From Larus michahellis (Eukaryota; Chordata; Aves; Charadriiformes; Laridae): a DNA stretch of 64,000 nt. Both the position numbers and the translations under genes were made by a program. The notes under the pieces were generated by a model that worked only from the letters and a program-made list of their open reading frames with translations, searched no databases and was not told where the DNA came from. Every line of letters starts with the position of its first letter. Position 1 is the stretch's first letter. Shown piece after piece: positions 38,601-53,600 of this stretch. The DNA lies in assembly GCF_964199755.1 (NCBI RefSeq), contig NC_133896.1:176627092-176691091 (forward strand). The letters are read 5' to 3'.

Positions 38601-41600
38601 CCCACTGGGATTACAGGAAACATTTAATCTTTACTGACATACTCGGGGACCATTAAGCAAGACTTAGAATGAAAAGAAAAGGAGACTAGGTTTAGAATAC
38701 GAGCACGTAAACCAGGTCTCAAACACAGAAGAAATAATAGCATGTGACAAAGAATTAGAAGCCCCTTGCTTTAGCACATCCAAATCAAAGATCATGAAGA
38801 TGAGGTGAAAAGAAGGGGCTGGATGTGGAGCCTATGGCGAAAAACAAAAAAGCCACTTCATGAAGGGCAAACTTCAACTATGCTTTGAAAATGATTTGGA
38901 AAGTGTATTGAATCAAAAATACCTGGACAGCAAAGCATGGAGTGGTGTACTTTTGCTGTCCAACATGGGGGAAAGAAAAAAAGGAAAAAGAAAAAATAAA
39001 GGAAGAAAGAAATCCTAAGAATGGTTGAGAAAAGACCCCAACAAAAAATGATGCCTTGAGGACTGAAGTTACATGGCAGAAGGCCAGTTGTGTCAGAGTA
39101 AGAAAAGACTGAAGATGGACTACACTTACAACAGAATGAAGCCCCACAGATGGAAGGCGTATCAAGGGCCGCCAACGACGAAGACGGATTGACGGACTGG
39201 TAGCCTTTGCAGGACCTACATGATTACGTTTGGCCCAGGAGAGGGATGCAGAGTGACACAATGGTGAAGCCTTCGTTCTGCTGTGGCTAACCTGAGGCTG
39301 CGATGAGGATGGTGGTGAAGACAGCGAGGACGATGACGACTACATAAACATTAAAAAAGAACATACTTAGCCCACTTAAACTTGAAGTAACATACCTAAA
39401 AAGGCAACTGCAAAGATGTCCACTGTTTATTATACTGTCCTTTGATCAAATCACACAGATAATAATCAAGAATGTGTTGAATTTGAATGAGAAGACAAAA
39501 GAACAATGAAAATAAGCAAAGACATGGTGCAAATCTGAAGTTTATCACCACATAAGCTAGAGGTTATTCACACCCAGCGAACTTCATAATATGAACACAA
39601 GTTAACTGACTCATTCAAGAGACAGCCTGTTGGAAAGTGAGGAGGGAGGGGGTTTAACTATCATGTCATGGAAGAAATAGTTGAGAACAGAGAGTGATCA
39701 GTTTTGTCTACAGCTACAAAACCGTAAGCAACAGTTCTCTGGTAATTTGGGAGAGCTAGGTTGTGCTACTCTGGGATTTAAAATGAATCAAGTAATTACT
39801 GTAACAGAACCCAGAGTTTCTTTACTGTTCCATGTCTAACATAAAAGGAAAGCAAAGGAAAAGGGAAGCTTACCGTGGTGAAGTATGCAACTTCCTAAGT
39901 TTTTCACCTATTCTTCTAAAATAGCAGGCCAGTGGCAGTACTGCCATTAACACTCAGGATCCCTTTAGTATCCGTGGAAGCAGTAGGACTATGTTAAACC
40001 ATTCAAACTGTTACTATTAGAAGAAAGACCACAGAAGTATTAAAAATGACTCTCAGCTGCAACTGACAAAGTTACAGTAAATATATTTAAGACCAGAAAG
40101 GACCATTGTGATGATTTAGTTTTGATCTTCTGCCCCACACAGGCCACAGGACCAATCAAGTTCAAGTTTTGTTTGGATCAGAACATACAAAATAAAAACA
40201 TTCAAGCTTAACAAGTTTTCTACTACTGAAATCAACCAGTAAATTTGAAATTAAAATTTCAAACAATCCTGTCTATAGCTACAGAGACAGTAAGCAACAT
40301 ATTCATCCAGTTTACTATACACATTAGTGCTAAATGAAAAGGCAACCTTTCTGTTCCTGCTTAATGATGATATGAACATGGAACAATGGATTACATTAGT
40401 TCACCTGGCCATGAGGTCAAACCAGGGTCTCACCTTCAGCTTATCATCTACCATTACTTTCTCCTTTCAGCACATATAAAAATCCCCAATGTCATCTTCA
40501 GTCTTTGAGAGAACCCCTCACCTTCTGTCAGGAAATAAACTTTATCTTTTGTCCTAATTACACAGCTTCGTTTGAAGCTAACCTAAAGGGCAATCCAGAT
40601 TGCCCTGTATTGACGTCTTGTGCTTTAGTATCTCTTAAATCTTTTTACGCTGCCTGTAGGTTTTAGGGTGTATTTTTGTGTTGTCTTCCATGTCACTGAT
40701 AGAAGTTGTTTAACAGTACAGGTCTTAGAACCAATCCTTGAAGAGCCTCGCTAGCAAACATACTTACTCATTAATGATACCCCACTTATCTGCACTGAGA
40801 CCTGCCAGCTATTTGGAAATCCATAAAAGTTATGCAAGCAGAATAGAAACTGCAGCTCCTTAAGGTATGTCCCACATTATGCAGTCAATGGAATGATTCT
40901 AGTAGACTTCAAAAACCAAGCACTAGATAGCTCCTCTGAAAAAAAAATTATTTTCACTCTTTTTAATCAATGTGTAAATAAATGCCAGTCAAAACCATTT
41001 ACTTTCTTTGTATTATTTTTGAAGCAATTAATCTTTCCCATTCCATTTTTTTTTCCTTTTTCTGTCAAGAGTGGGACAATTAATTGGTTATTTCTGCTCC
41101 CATATTGCTGACCTTAAAGAACAAAGACAGGGTAGGAATTCTTCATGAAAAGTAAGCATCAAGTACAGCAGAAACTGTGGAGCTCAGAGATAAGCATGGA
41201 GCGTTATCAAGTCTCCTAACATGTCTAAAGAATAGAGTTTGTCACAGGTTTTTTGGTGGTTTATTGTGTTTTTTTTCAATTAACTTTTGATTTTCAGGCA
41301 TTCTGATACACCCCTAAATCTCAGTAGCTCCACATAAAAGAGGACAAAACCAGAAAACCTCCAGCCCAAAAATGTACCTATATGAAGAAAGAGGAATTTA
41401 GCAATGACAATACTTCTACAAGTCAGAGACATTTACAAGAGTTAAAAGGCTATTATAGTTTATCCATACCACTGATTGTTTTTTTCAGATTCTTCACTTG
41501 AAGAACTGTTTTAAAATGAGGCATTTTACATTTCAATGATGTATCAGATGGCTTTGAAAACAATTTATTCTCAGCTTGCCTAAGAAAATTCCACACTGAC

Positions 41601-44600
41601 TGATAAAACATTGCTCCTAGAAATCCTCACAGTCCACAGACCTCCCCATGGAAGGAGGAACCTGTACGATTACAACCTGCTGTGGGGCAGAAATTTAAGA
41701 GCTTTGCTGACTAGACAGTTCACGACAAAAGACAAGACACACTACATTATGTTTTACAGTTTTGTAAACTGCTACTATCAAAACAGACAAGATGATTGTT
41801 AGTCTTCCTGGAATCTGCAATACAGTAACTGTTTGCTTAGAAATAGTTAAAAAAAAGGAAACTGAAAAACTTGTTGAGAGTAGGAATTTACTCTGGCTCC
41901 ATTGACTGGAAGCTGTTAAAACTGTATACTTTTGCTCTGAGAAAGCTCTATCTTTTAGCACTCCTAGTGCAATTACTATGAAACAATTAATAAGACTTTG
42001 AACAATACCAAATTTAAGATTTGTTTAACAGTACAGGGATGACCAGAATATCAAAAGCTGTTTTTTATAAAGCCTTTTTTACTTTTATTACCATTTTTAC
42101 CACAATTCTTCACTTTTACCATTCTTAATGATTGCAGTTATTTCTTTCTTCCCTAGCTAATATTGCTAAAATAACTAAAAAAAAATTAAAAACACACCTT
42201 GCCTGAACGTAATGAGAGCAGAAAAGACTAAGTTCTCAAAACTAAATTTATAACCTAGAATGCAGTTTAAGGCAACTAATATTTTAAATTTTCTAAATCA
42301 GTATTTGTCTTCATTTTAAATGCCATTCATTGAATCTTTTTATCCTTTATTTCTTGTACTAGTGGGTCCCCTAGTGAGATCAACCAAGACAAAGAGAAAC
42401 TTCCCCCACACTGAAAATATACTTTCGCATTTGTAAGAGTGAAATTTCAACAGAGAGTTTATAGGAATTGTGGAAAAGCAAAGTTAATACCAGATTATGT
42501 CTAATTATCAAGGCTGCAATAGCCATAAAATTCCATGTATTGCTTTAATAATAAGCACAAATTAAGCTGTGTCAACTGAAGTTGTTTTCAACTTAATATT
42601 AAAAAAACACAAAAAACATAGAATTACATGTCAATATTAATATGAAATTAATGTTAAATACACATCTCCAAATAAAGGATACAAAGTCGTATATTTCACA
42701 TTTAATTTAAAATGTGGAAAACAAATCATAACTTGAGACTCTCTATTCAAACAAGACTTACTAACAGCTAGAAACTGCAGAGAAGAGAGAATTAGACTAA
42801 CTTCACAAGATGAAAAGATCACAGGAGCATATTTCTGTGCTGAAAATTGCAGCAGGTCAAATATGTAAAGTGGTAAAACAAAAACCCTGAAATAGAACTG
42901 CATGTTATTCTCATATAAACCAGTAAGGACATTATGTTCATGGTTTGTAATGCAAAAAATAAATTATAAACAAGTTAAAAGCTTCATGGAATAGGTCCAA
43001 AAACATTCAGGCAATTACCTGCCCCCATCCAAAACTCATTCCTATATATAGCTGTTATTAAAGCCTAGAGCCATTTCAGTCTAAGATCTAAAGGGAACAC
43101 CTCTACAGTTTGTCACACACCAAGAGCCACGCTTTTGCAAATACCTAAAAGTGCAGAAGTCTGATAGTGCCGAGTAACTCCTGACTTGGCTCATCCCCAA
43201 ACCTGTGAGGTTCTAGAAACAGGGATCTGTCTGCTCATCTTGTTTGGGGAACCCAATCCAGCAAAGTATTTCAATCCACATCTAATGCATTGAAGACCCA
43301 ACAGGACAAAGCAGTGTCCGGTATTGCATGACCATTTCTTTCTAAGAGGAAATATTTATTACCAATTAATTTGCTAGTAGTTACAAAAATTAATCTGGAA
43401 GCTCAAGTTCAGGGCATCCTCTCAGTGGAAGGTTCAAGCCCATGTCACCTTCCCTCTAAGGGGACTTCCCTGTCTGTCTGCTGACAAACTGTGCTGGGAC
43501 TGGGGCTTTCTTTCCTCCATTGTGAGGTTGTGTCACTATGCAGAAAGAAACACTAGCTGCACTGGGACAGAGATCAAATGAGCTTTAACTTCACACCAAC
43601 CTCACTGGAAACTGGGGAAAGAGAAGGAGCTACAATGCTGCTAGTCCTGGTCTGTGTTTCATATGCACAACCCTGGGATCAGAGGCCCTGCCATGTGTTC
43701 TGCATCTGCTCAGTTGAGTTGATCCATGAGTGTGCAATAAGTGTTCCCAACAAACTAAGTGTTTGTGTCCTCGTTCTACACTCCCCGTTCAGTAAGCCCT
43801 GTTAAGAGATGGGGGAAGGCTGAAGTGACAATAAAAACTGCAACTTTTCCAGCCAAGTGGGCAATATAAAAGTTATTATAGCTTTAAGATTATCTTCAGA
43901 GACAATGTACTTAATATCTATCGTTTTTCACCACCATCTTTTGAGGCTTCTTTTGTTTTAAGTAATTGCTCATTATTGAATTGGTTAAAAGGTTCTGTAT
44001 TACAGTTCAAAGTGCAATGGTGTTTTTCTTCCTCAGAAGTCATTATCCTTAGTGCGTTTTTTACATGCAAATTAAATCCATGCATCACACTGTCTGAAAA
44101 AAATCCTCTTCCTCCTTCTTCCTTCACAAGTGTTTTTAATCTTTTAACAGCATTTCAAGTTTGTTTTGGTGGTGGTGGTGAAATCTTGAGAGACATTAAG
44201 TTCCTTCAAGCTTTTATAAGAAGATAAGCAGGAGACAGGGAAGAGGAACCTGACAAAGAAGGTATTCCACAGAGGCAGAAGCTGCTTCATGAGCTCATCT
44301 GCAACAGCACAACAGAGAATTCACACAAACAAGAGATATTATAAATATTTCAACTGCAATAAAAGTCTTCTTCCTAACTAGAACTTCCTTACAGGCAACA
44401 AAAGCCTGCAGAATATGCAAATTCTTAGGACATTAAGGTTCGTAAACTCCATTCCTCACAGACCTACATGTTTTGTCAACATTACAGTTATCAGCATTAG
44501 TATGTATTGAGACTACAGTTTTTAAACTGAATTGAGCTACACCTGCTCGGTGATCAACTTCTGCACCAGGAAGTTTAATTAGTGTTTCTGCAGCTGGTAA

Positions 44601-47600
44601 AAAGAAAGTCTTTACAGTATTCTCCATCTCAGTTTAATCCATGATTAAGAATGGACAGTATCCCAAGAGTATTACTTTGCCAGACATATGGGTAACAGAG
44701 TTTAAAGGCGAGAAAAATGGTGAGCTCAGAGCGCCCAAAAAAATCTTTCCAAAATTAGTGATAATTTCTCTCTCTCTGAAGACCTAAATTTAAAGTTCTA
44801 TGGTCTATGCCAGGCAAAAGTCAAGCTAGATTATCACAATGGTATTGGTAAAATGTTGTCAGTCTTAAGGACTGTAAGTTCTTATAACTTTTTTCCCCAA
44901 AATTAGTGGCTGGATGAATAAAATAAATAAATAAATAAATAAAGTTTCTCTTCTGCCTGAGGGAAAGAGGTTGAGCGTGAACTCAACCATCGCTCGTTAT
45001 GATCAGCCTGCTAAAATGCCAGTGAGCAAACACATGGCTTAGAGCCTGCTATTTACTGTCTCTCACACGGATAGTGCAAGAACAGTGCTGGAAGCATTAT
45101 GGATTGGAGAGATGCAAAAAAAACCAAAACAAAACAAAATCCACAAACAAACCAAAACTTATGGTAGCTGGTTGGTAGAGATGTTGGATCAAAACTGTAG
45201 AAACACTTTGTTACTTTCCATTGTTATTTTTTTCTTATATACTTGTTATTTAAATTCATGGTCTGCTTTATGGGTGCGAATATCCTCTATAGTTATGTTT
45301 CATCCTAGGAATCAGGAGTTCCTTCATGAAGATTTTACGGTTAAGCATAAGGATAACAATTCAGAGCAATACTGTATTAATACCTTATTAGTTACTTGCT
45401 CAGTAGAGTATAGAAATCAGATTGATGCATGTCTCAAACACTGACACGTTAAATAACAGGGCAATGCAACGAGTCAAAGACTAACCAAGTACAATTTCCA
45501 AAACATTTCACATGATTCTTGTAAGCTCATTTTTACACTTCTACTGTGTAGGCTGTAAACGAGAAAAAGCTATAGCTAACAAAACTAGGCAGCTTCATCA
45601 CCTTTACAGGAGAGATTACATGCTTGTTCTGTACTGCTAAGCTAAACAGAAATCATCTTAGAAATAGTTACATAATTGATTTTATATTCTCCCGAGACGC
45701 AAATATTTCTTTACAAGACTACGGATTATTCAGAAGAAAGACTGAGGAATATGGGCTATTTAAGAAAAAAAAACCCACCATATGTTCTTGGCAGGAGCGA
45801 AAGGGAAGCTCCTTTATGTTTATTCTCTAACAATAAATTGTAATGCCCCAGGGAACCAGAGATCTTTGAAAGTTCAAGTTTTATAGCAGTTGAGAACAGA
45901 GTGCATTGACTTTACTTAGTTCTTGCCAATGTTAACGACTGTTACTGTGATCAAAGTCTAACTTAGCGCATTCCAAGGAAGATTATAGTTCTCAAGGCAC
46001 ACTAAACAAGTTTACAGACTACAGTTTGCAGTTATGGTTTGAGTTAAGGAAGAAATCAAGCTGTGGTAGCTTTTTTAGTGGCTGCCAACTTCAATCCATG
46101 TTAAAAATATTCCTGATCATACTTATGAACAAAAAGTGTATCTAAGTAAACATACCGATGTGCACATGTGAGTTTTTTGTGAACATCAGAGAGCAGTTCT
46201 TACTTGTGCCTTTTATACCGACAGAGTCAAACATCAATTTTGATTTTCAAAGGCTAATATTTCCACCATCAATATTTTTGATAGAGGTCTAATGAGGTGC
46301 AAGAATGTTGTTTTCATTTGAAGTGGCAGCACCTCAGCGCGCTCAGTTCTGAGCCTCATCTAGCTAGTACTAGTAACCAAAGCTGTCAGTTGGTAAATAG
46401 ACGTATGAGGTGTACTAAAAAAAAAAAAGTAAATAAAAAACACAAAAAGGAGGAGTTACAAAACCAAAGGCAGTATTTTCTGTGCTCCCCAAAATAGTTG
46501 ATATATTTTATATTCCAGTTCTGTTTTCTTCTCTCTTCCGTATTAGCTAGTAACTGAAACACTGTACGTTAAACTTCATTTAGTTGGGCATTCTCAATAG
46601 CTTCTAATGAAAAGAAAAAACAGGAATTTGAGAACTACTAATTTTCTCCTAAGAATTTAGGCCACAAACAAAATCAAAATCTCTTATTATTCTCCAACCG
46701 ATACCTAACACAGGTATTTCAAGTGGCTGCTTCACTTGTATTTGCTTGACTGAAACATTATTTTGAGCTATGCTGTAATAACATTTAAAGAAGTAAACTT
46801 CCTAAAGACCACAGATCAAATTCTGCTAAGCAGTAATGCATAAACCGTGCTAAAACTCCCCTGTCCAAAAAAAATGTCAACCTCAAACACAAAAGTGGTT
46901 CCATATGCCGCAAGTGCTGCAAGACATAATAAAAAGTTCACTCTATCATTTGAACTTTATAGCAAAAAGTGATATGGAAAGCCATCTGTCAGCAGTTAGT
47001 GATACCTTGATGTTGCACAAACAGCCTGCCAATTACTTAACACCACAGCTATTTGTGTATTTGCTGTCCACAGCAGCAAAAGCTGATCTAAGTCTAGTCT
47101 GTTAAGCCTTCTCCTCTCTTCCCAGGCGTGTGCTTCTAACATCTCTGTGCCAGCACTAGCTCCTGCAAGGTTAGAGGATGAGGATGTTGAGGGAAGCTGT
47201 TTGGGAAGGTGACGGAAGACAGAAGATATTGTAGGTAATCTGACAATACAGAATTATTTCAACAGACACACAGAGCTGTCTAAAGCTTCCGATACTATTA
47301 CCAGAACAGTATCTGAACAAGAGTTAAGCATGTCAAAGCTTTTAGAAAGGCAGAAATTGAATACTGGTTATTGTATAGATCAATTCCTTGTCTGAAGGCC
47401 AATTAATCTTTTAAAAGGTATTTTATATGGTATAGCTTGCCATTTTCCTTACTGTAGAATTGAGCTGTAATGAAGCATTGTTGCAAAGAACTGGATATGG
47501 ATGTCAGTAATAGGAGAGCAGAACAAAAATAATTTGCTACTCACATTATTATAGTCACATATTAAAAAGGTCATTTATTTTAAGAAGCAGTACAGATAAT

Positions 47601-50600
47601 ATTTTCTACCTGGAATAACTTCTTCAAGCTGTCATAGCATATCATTGTTCAATTGAGTTAAACAATTTCTACTGGTTTATTTCTCTAACAAGTGTGCCTT
47701 TGCATCTTCTTCATTTCCTCTCTCAGAAAACTATACAGTAACTTTTTATTATTAATGAAAATGAGTACGTAAGATACAAAGTAAGTTTCTTCCCCAACTC
47801 CAAATTCAAAAGGGCTATTTCCTCTGCAAAAGACTCTAGACCTGGAAGTCTCTCTCGTATAATGACGTTTCCCTGTTTTTAAATAATTCTCCCCTCAGAA
47901 TCTCTGATCTGTTACTTGAAAATAGTTACTATGATTGTTTTCAAAGAAAGCAACCCAAAATAATAATAATACAAAAAAGTTGGATATGAACCTAACCCTG
48001 ATCAGTGCTATTAATTGCTACTTTTCCTCCCTCAGATTTTACCATATCTTATTCATTAATGATCCCTGTAGATTAGACAGATAATGTGGATACTCTAGCA
48101 TCCACAAACTGTATTGCCTTTTTAATATTTATGAAGGGTTGTGGGGTGGGGGTTTTTTGGGGGTTTTTTGTTGTTGGTTGTTTTGTTTTTTTGGTTTTTG
48201 GGGGGTTTTTTTTGGTTGTTTTTGGTTGTTTGTTTTTTTTTTTTTATAAGAGGGTACCAGAAACGTTAAGATGTGTGGTAGTACAGGGCTTCAGCAGCTC
48301 ATGAACTGCTGAAGGAGACACAGGAAAAACAAAAAGAAAAAAAAAAAAGCAAAACAACAAACAGAAAACCTCTGCTCAGTACAAAGCAACAATATAAGGA
48401 CCAGCTTAAAAGCATGCACAGGTCTGCAGTGAAGCAGGTTGTATTTTCCACATCTTCAGACATCCTAGATATTATAAACAAAAGTATATGCTCAGCAGAA
48501 GACTCATGAAAAAATAAAGATCTTGAGTAGCTGATAACTATTTTTTTTTAGTTTCAGCAATAGCTGCCTTTAAGGAGCTATCACATAGAAAGGAGAGCAA
48601 GTTGGATCCATGAAGCTTTATCCTAAAGACCTAGATCCTTTTTTTGGCAGCTTTGGATATGAAATACCTGTCACTTGAGAAAGTGTAAGCTTCAGCAGCA
48701 TAAAATTTAACAGGAGTCTTACATTAATTGCCCTCATTACAGTACTGGAACATGGGACCAGAATCAAACCACCCTTGAAACCCCTGAAACCAACACCACA
48801 CTTCTCCTGTGGAATTATTCCCAGATCTTACTGCTTGCTACTAAAGCAATTTTAAACAGATCTACATTTTTTTTTTACGCATAGAAGTACCCATAGGACC
48901 GCTTTATCTATTTATTTGCTTTACTGCAGGAAAAAAGTGAGCCATGGAGACACAGAATCCAAGAGTCTTAACACAGAACTTGAACCAAACCTGGTCCAAA
49001 ACCTGGCCTGAAGGATAACTCCAATTTACAGTCCTTTTAATTTGAAAACCTGAAATGAATTAGCAAAACGAAAACTGCTTAACTCTTTGAAAGAGCAAAA
49101 AAAACTTCTCCATTTTTAAGAAAAATATTTAAGTAATTTAATAAAAATATAGTAAACTTCATTAAAAACCTCACATATTTTAATACAAAAACGTACTCAA
49201 AATACTCAGTTCTAATCCAATTTACAGATGGCCTGTAAATTTTTCAATGCAATACCAAAAGTTATATAAAATGGCTAGGAACACAGCCCTTCCTTCCCCC
49301 CCCCGCCTTTTGAAACTAAGCAAATTGATCACAGCTATCAAACTTGGGAAGCCTATTAAAGCACCCATCAAGGCACAACACTCACTTCAATCCATTTCCT
49401 TAGCAATTCATCTTAAGGCTTCATCTAAATAGATCACACATTAATGGTAAATCCCAGAAGCAAACTGACCACTGTAATTGTTCTCTTCCAGAAATCACTA
49501 ACTGGAATGTCTACTAGTATTAAAGTTATACAAATAATACCTTGTCACATGCCTTTCTTTTCAAATACAACTTTTCTTAAAAACCTAATAAAATAAATTA
49601 ATTGGATTACAGATTATTCTAAAACAGAAACGAATCCTGCCTACTGGACAAAACAAATAGACGAAATACACAGATACTAGAAAGATAGCATTGCTTTACT
49701 TTATTACTGCTAACCTTTTATTTCTAGATAAGGCTTGCTTTATTTCAAGGTTTGAAATACCCACATAAACAAACAAAAGCAGAAAATCCACTTACATATT
49801 GTAGAAATCAAGTAGCCACTGAGATGGCTTAGCAAGACTGTCAAGGAGCAATCAACAAATAAAGGCTTTACTTAGAAGCATTAAAGTCTGAATCCTCAAA
49901 GATCTGAGAAATCAGAGACCAGAAAAAAAGAAATATTATCAGAGAAGAACCTGGCTGTATCCTTTGCTATTTTTAAACCTTCCGCATCTCAAGATTCGAG
50001 AAAATTTTATCACATCATACTGATGTACGGTGGTGTGTTTTGTAAGGGAGAGGGAAAGAACAGCATCTTGAGAGCAGTTACACAGTTTCTTAACCAAATC
50101 AGCAAGGCTGACTGCCTTACGTCCCACTTCTGGAAATTATTCTGTCTTAACACAATTGAGCTTAAGCAACATTTTCAGAAGAATTTGAGGAGAGAGTAGC
50201 ATGCAATACCTATCTAAGGGACAGAACTACGCACAGAGCAGGCAAGCCAAGTTAATCATCCTAAAAGAGGAGGCCTGCACGTTGTCTTAACCTTTAATTC
50301 TAAGGACGTCTTGCTCGCAAAGCTACAGCACTTACTGTCATTAAGCAACTATATAAACCACTTTGTATTCAAAGGGAAGATTTCTATGCAAAATGCCCTT
50401 GCTGTGAGGGGGCAGGGGTAGAACAAAAACCTAACAGAGTCATAGGAAGGCAAACATGTTCCTTTCCAGTGCTCTGAAATTAAGTTTAAGTCCTCAGGAA
50501 AGTAATCCTAACAATAATGGATATGCAGGAGGAATGGGATTCTCTTCTCTCTCTCTCCAAAGGTGCTTGAACTTATCATCTCACTCTGCAGGACAAGTCA

Positions 50601-53600
50601 ACATCCTTGTATGACCTGCATATGCTAAATTCAGCATCTTCAAGGGCATGCTGTTCATCAGTCCCTCCACCACTACCTGAAAAGGCATACAGCAACATTT
50701 AAAACGTACCATTGGAAGGAAAAAGACTTGGAGATTAACTCCCTCCAACCCTCAATTACACTTCTCAGCATACTCATGTTTCAGATTTTGTATTGCTTTA
50801 AAAGAACTGTACTTTAGAGAAAAGCAATTGCTCCTGTACAGATGAAAGGGGAGGCCTTGCTGCCAATTTAACTACACTCTGGTAGGACAGGATCTTCAGG
50901 CAATTAGATGTTCCGGTAAGATAACTTGTTTATTTCTTCCCTCCTTGGTTGATGAATAAGAACTATTCTGAAAAATGGTCCTAGGACAGGTACTCAGCCA
51001 CTGTACTACTTCAACTTTGGAAACTGAAGGACAGGAAAAAGTTATTTTACCCATCTAAGGAATATCCATATTGAATGACTTCCAGATTCACTTATGCAAA
51101 ATAAAATAATAAATATATGGCAAGGAAACGACCCATTCAATATTTGTGTTTAAACACGGTTGCTAAGACAATCTTGTAAATTTTTCATTATGAAAAAAGT
51201 CTTCATCTTTCCACACAATTACTAATCGTTTGTATTGTGGTTATTTTGATCAGGAAACAAATTAATTTGTGGAAGTTCAAGAAGTTAACTGTCCCTTATT
51301 AGGAGATTCCATCATCACTTAGATGCTTCCTGAATCTTTACAAAGACTCTCAGGAACTGAACAGCCCTTGCATTTTCTTTTCCCGTCATTCCCTAATTTC
51401 TGTCAGAAGAATGCATAGACAAACCATTCCCTGGGTGAATGTCACAGTACATCAAAACAACTAAAGAAGTTTTTCTCTTTCACAAGTATCTTAGGAAAAG
51501 ATTCAGTCTTCAGCAACTTGTGGGAATAATCTCCATAGCCTCTCTCTTACTGAGCTTGCCAAGAATATATAGAAAAGGACTCATTTGTAAAGAAAACAGA
51601 CTGGATTTTTTGGAGTCTCTCCCTTAGAAAAGGAAGAGAAATATTAATTTGTTCTGATGTTTCTTCTTGAAATATAGAACCTTGATAAATTTAGAGAAAG
51701 AGATGAGAATAAAGAGCGGTGGGGTTTTTTTAAAGAAAATATCACAAAGGAAGTTGAGTATCTATAATAGAAAGAGTTAAAACAATTTTCTTAATTTTCA
51801 CTTCTGGATGATGGGGCAAGGGGAAGCAGAAAGGACTGCTTTGCTTCTTCCTGCATTGTTTAGAAGACACTGCAGTAGTGATTAGGGGCACAGAATCCAG
51901 TTGGAGGTCAGTGACGAATGGTGTTCCCCAGGGGTCAGTACTGGGTCCAGTCCTCTTCAATATATTCAGCAATGACCTCTATGAGGGGATAGAGTGCACC
52001 CTCAGCAAGTTTGCTGATGACACAAAGCTGGGGGGGGGTGGCTGACACACCGGAAGGCTGTGCCGCCATCCAGAGAGACCTGGACAGGCTGGAGAGCTGG
52101 GCAAAGAGGAACCTTATGAAATTCAATAAGGGCAAGTGCAGGGTGCTGCACCTGGGGAGGAATAACCCCATGCACCAATACAGGTTGGGGGCTGACCTGC
52201 TGGAGAGCAGCTCAGCTGAAAGAGACCTGGGAGTCCTGGTGGACAACAGGATGACCATGAGCCAGCAATGTGCCCTTGTGGCCAAGAAGGCCAATGGCAT
52301 CCTGGGGTGCACCAAGAGTGTGGCCAGCAGGTTGAGGGAGGTCATCCTCCCACTCTACTCTGCCTTGGTGAGGCCGCACCTGGAGTACTGTGTCCAGTTC
52401 TGGGCTCCCCGGTTCAAGAAGAACAGGGAACTGCTGGAAAGCAGTCTCCAACTGCTACTTGGAGAGCTACCAAGATGATTAGGGGACTGGAATGCCTCTC
52501 TTATGAAGAAAGGCTGAGGGATTTGGGTCTCTTCAGTATGGAAAAAAGACGGATGAGGGGGGACCTTATCAACACTTCTAAATACTTAAAGGCTGGGTGT
52601 CAGGAGGATGGGGCCAGGCTCTTTTCAGTGGTGCCCGGGGACAGGACAAGAGGTAATGGACACAAACTTGAGCATAGGAAGTTCCACCTAAACATGAGGA
52701 GGAACTTCTTTCCTTTGAGGGTGGCAGAGCACTGGAACAGGCTGCCCAGAGAGGTGGTGGAGCCTCCATCTCTGGAGACATTCAAAACCTGCCTGGACGC
52801 GTTCCTGTGCAACCTGCTCTAGGTGACCCTGCTGTGGCAGGGGGGTTGGACTAGATGATCTCCAGAGGTCCCTTCCAACCCTATGATTCTATGATTCTGT
52901 AAGAAGAAAGAAAATGTCACCTACTCTAATTCAAAAAAGAAAAAAAAAAAAAAGAAAGTGGAGGAGCCACTGAAGTCACAGCCAAACAAAGGAGGATTCC
53001 TTGCATTGTCAAAAAAAGCAGTGCTAGAAACAATCTAATCAATTTTCTTTTTGCGGAACAGATACTGAAATCTGAACCAGAAAGATGGAAAACAGCCTTA
53101 GCACGGCTGAAGCAGAAAAATGTTGAATATTAAGTTTATTTTAAGATTTTTGTTGGTTTTGCATGGTTTTGTTGGTTTTTTTATATCACCTAATCTGTTG
53201 GGGAATAAAAACTTATAAATACACATATTAGTGAGAATTCATCTGAATTAGTATTTGTAAACAAGCAGCATATATACAATAGCAAACCAAGTATTGTACT
53301 ATTTCTTTTCCTGAAGTAAAACTTTTCAGACTCTCATAAAATGTTTGTTCCACTTGTATGATTACTATGGATCTTACCCACAAACTTGCAAAATCAAAAT
53401 CTCAAGTTTCATTAAAAATACTATTACCGTCTGTTTTACTCTGAAATGACGCTTGAAAAATATCATCTATGTTATATAAAAGCTTAAAAAAAACCCCAAA
53501 ACCAAAAAAATCAAGCTTCAAGTCTGGTTGATCCCAACAATGCCACCTGATTTTGTGCCCTGATTTTTGGCTAATGACACAATACTGCAAACCAAACAAT

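Noticed and set aside
45085..45444. 119-codon plus-strand frame
   Set aside because: AT-rich, Lys/Asn-rich start over a poly-A-like stretch, with no domain. Treated as chance.
52011..52822. Two overlapping plus-strand frames (155 and 184 codons) as genes
   Set aside because: Both are fragments of the same frameshifted CR1 ORF2 copy.
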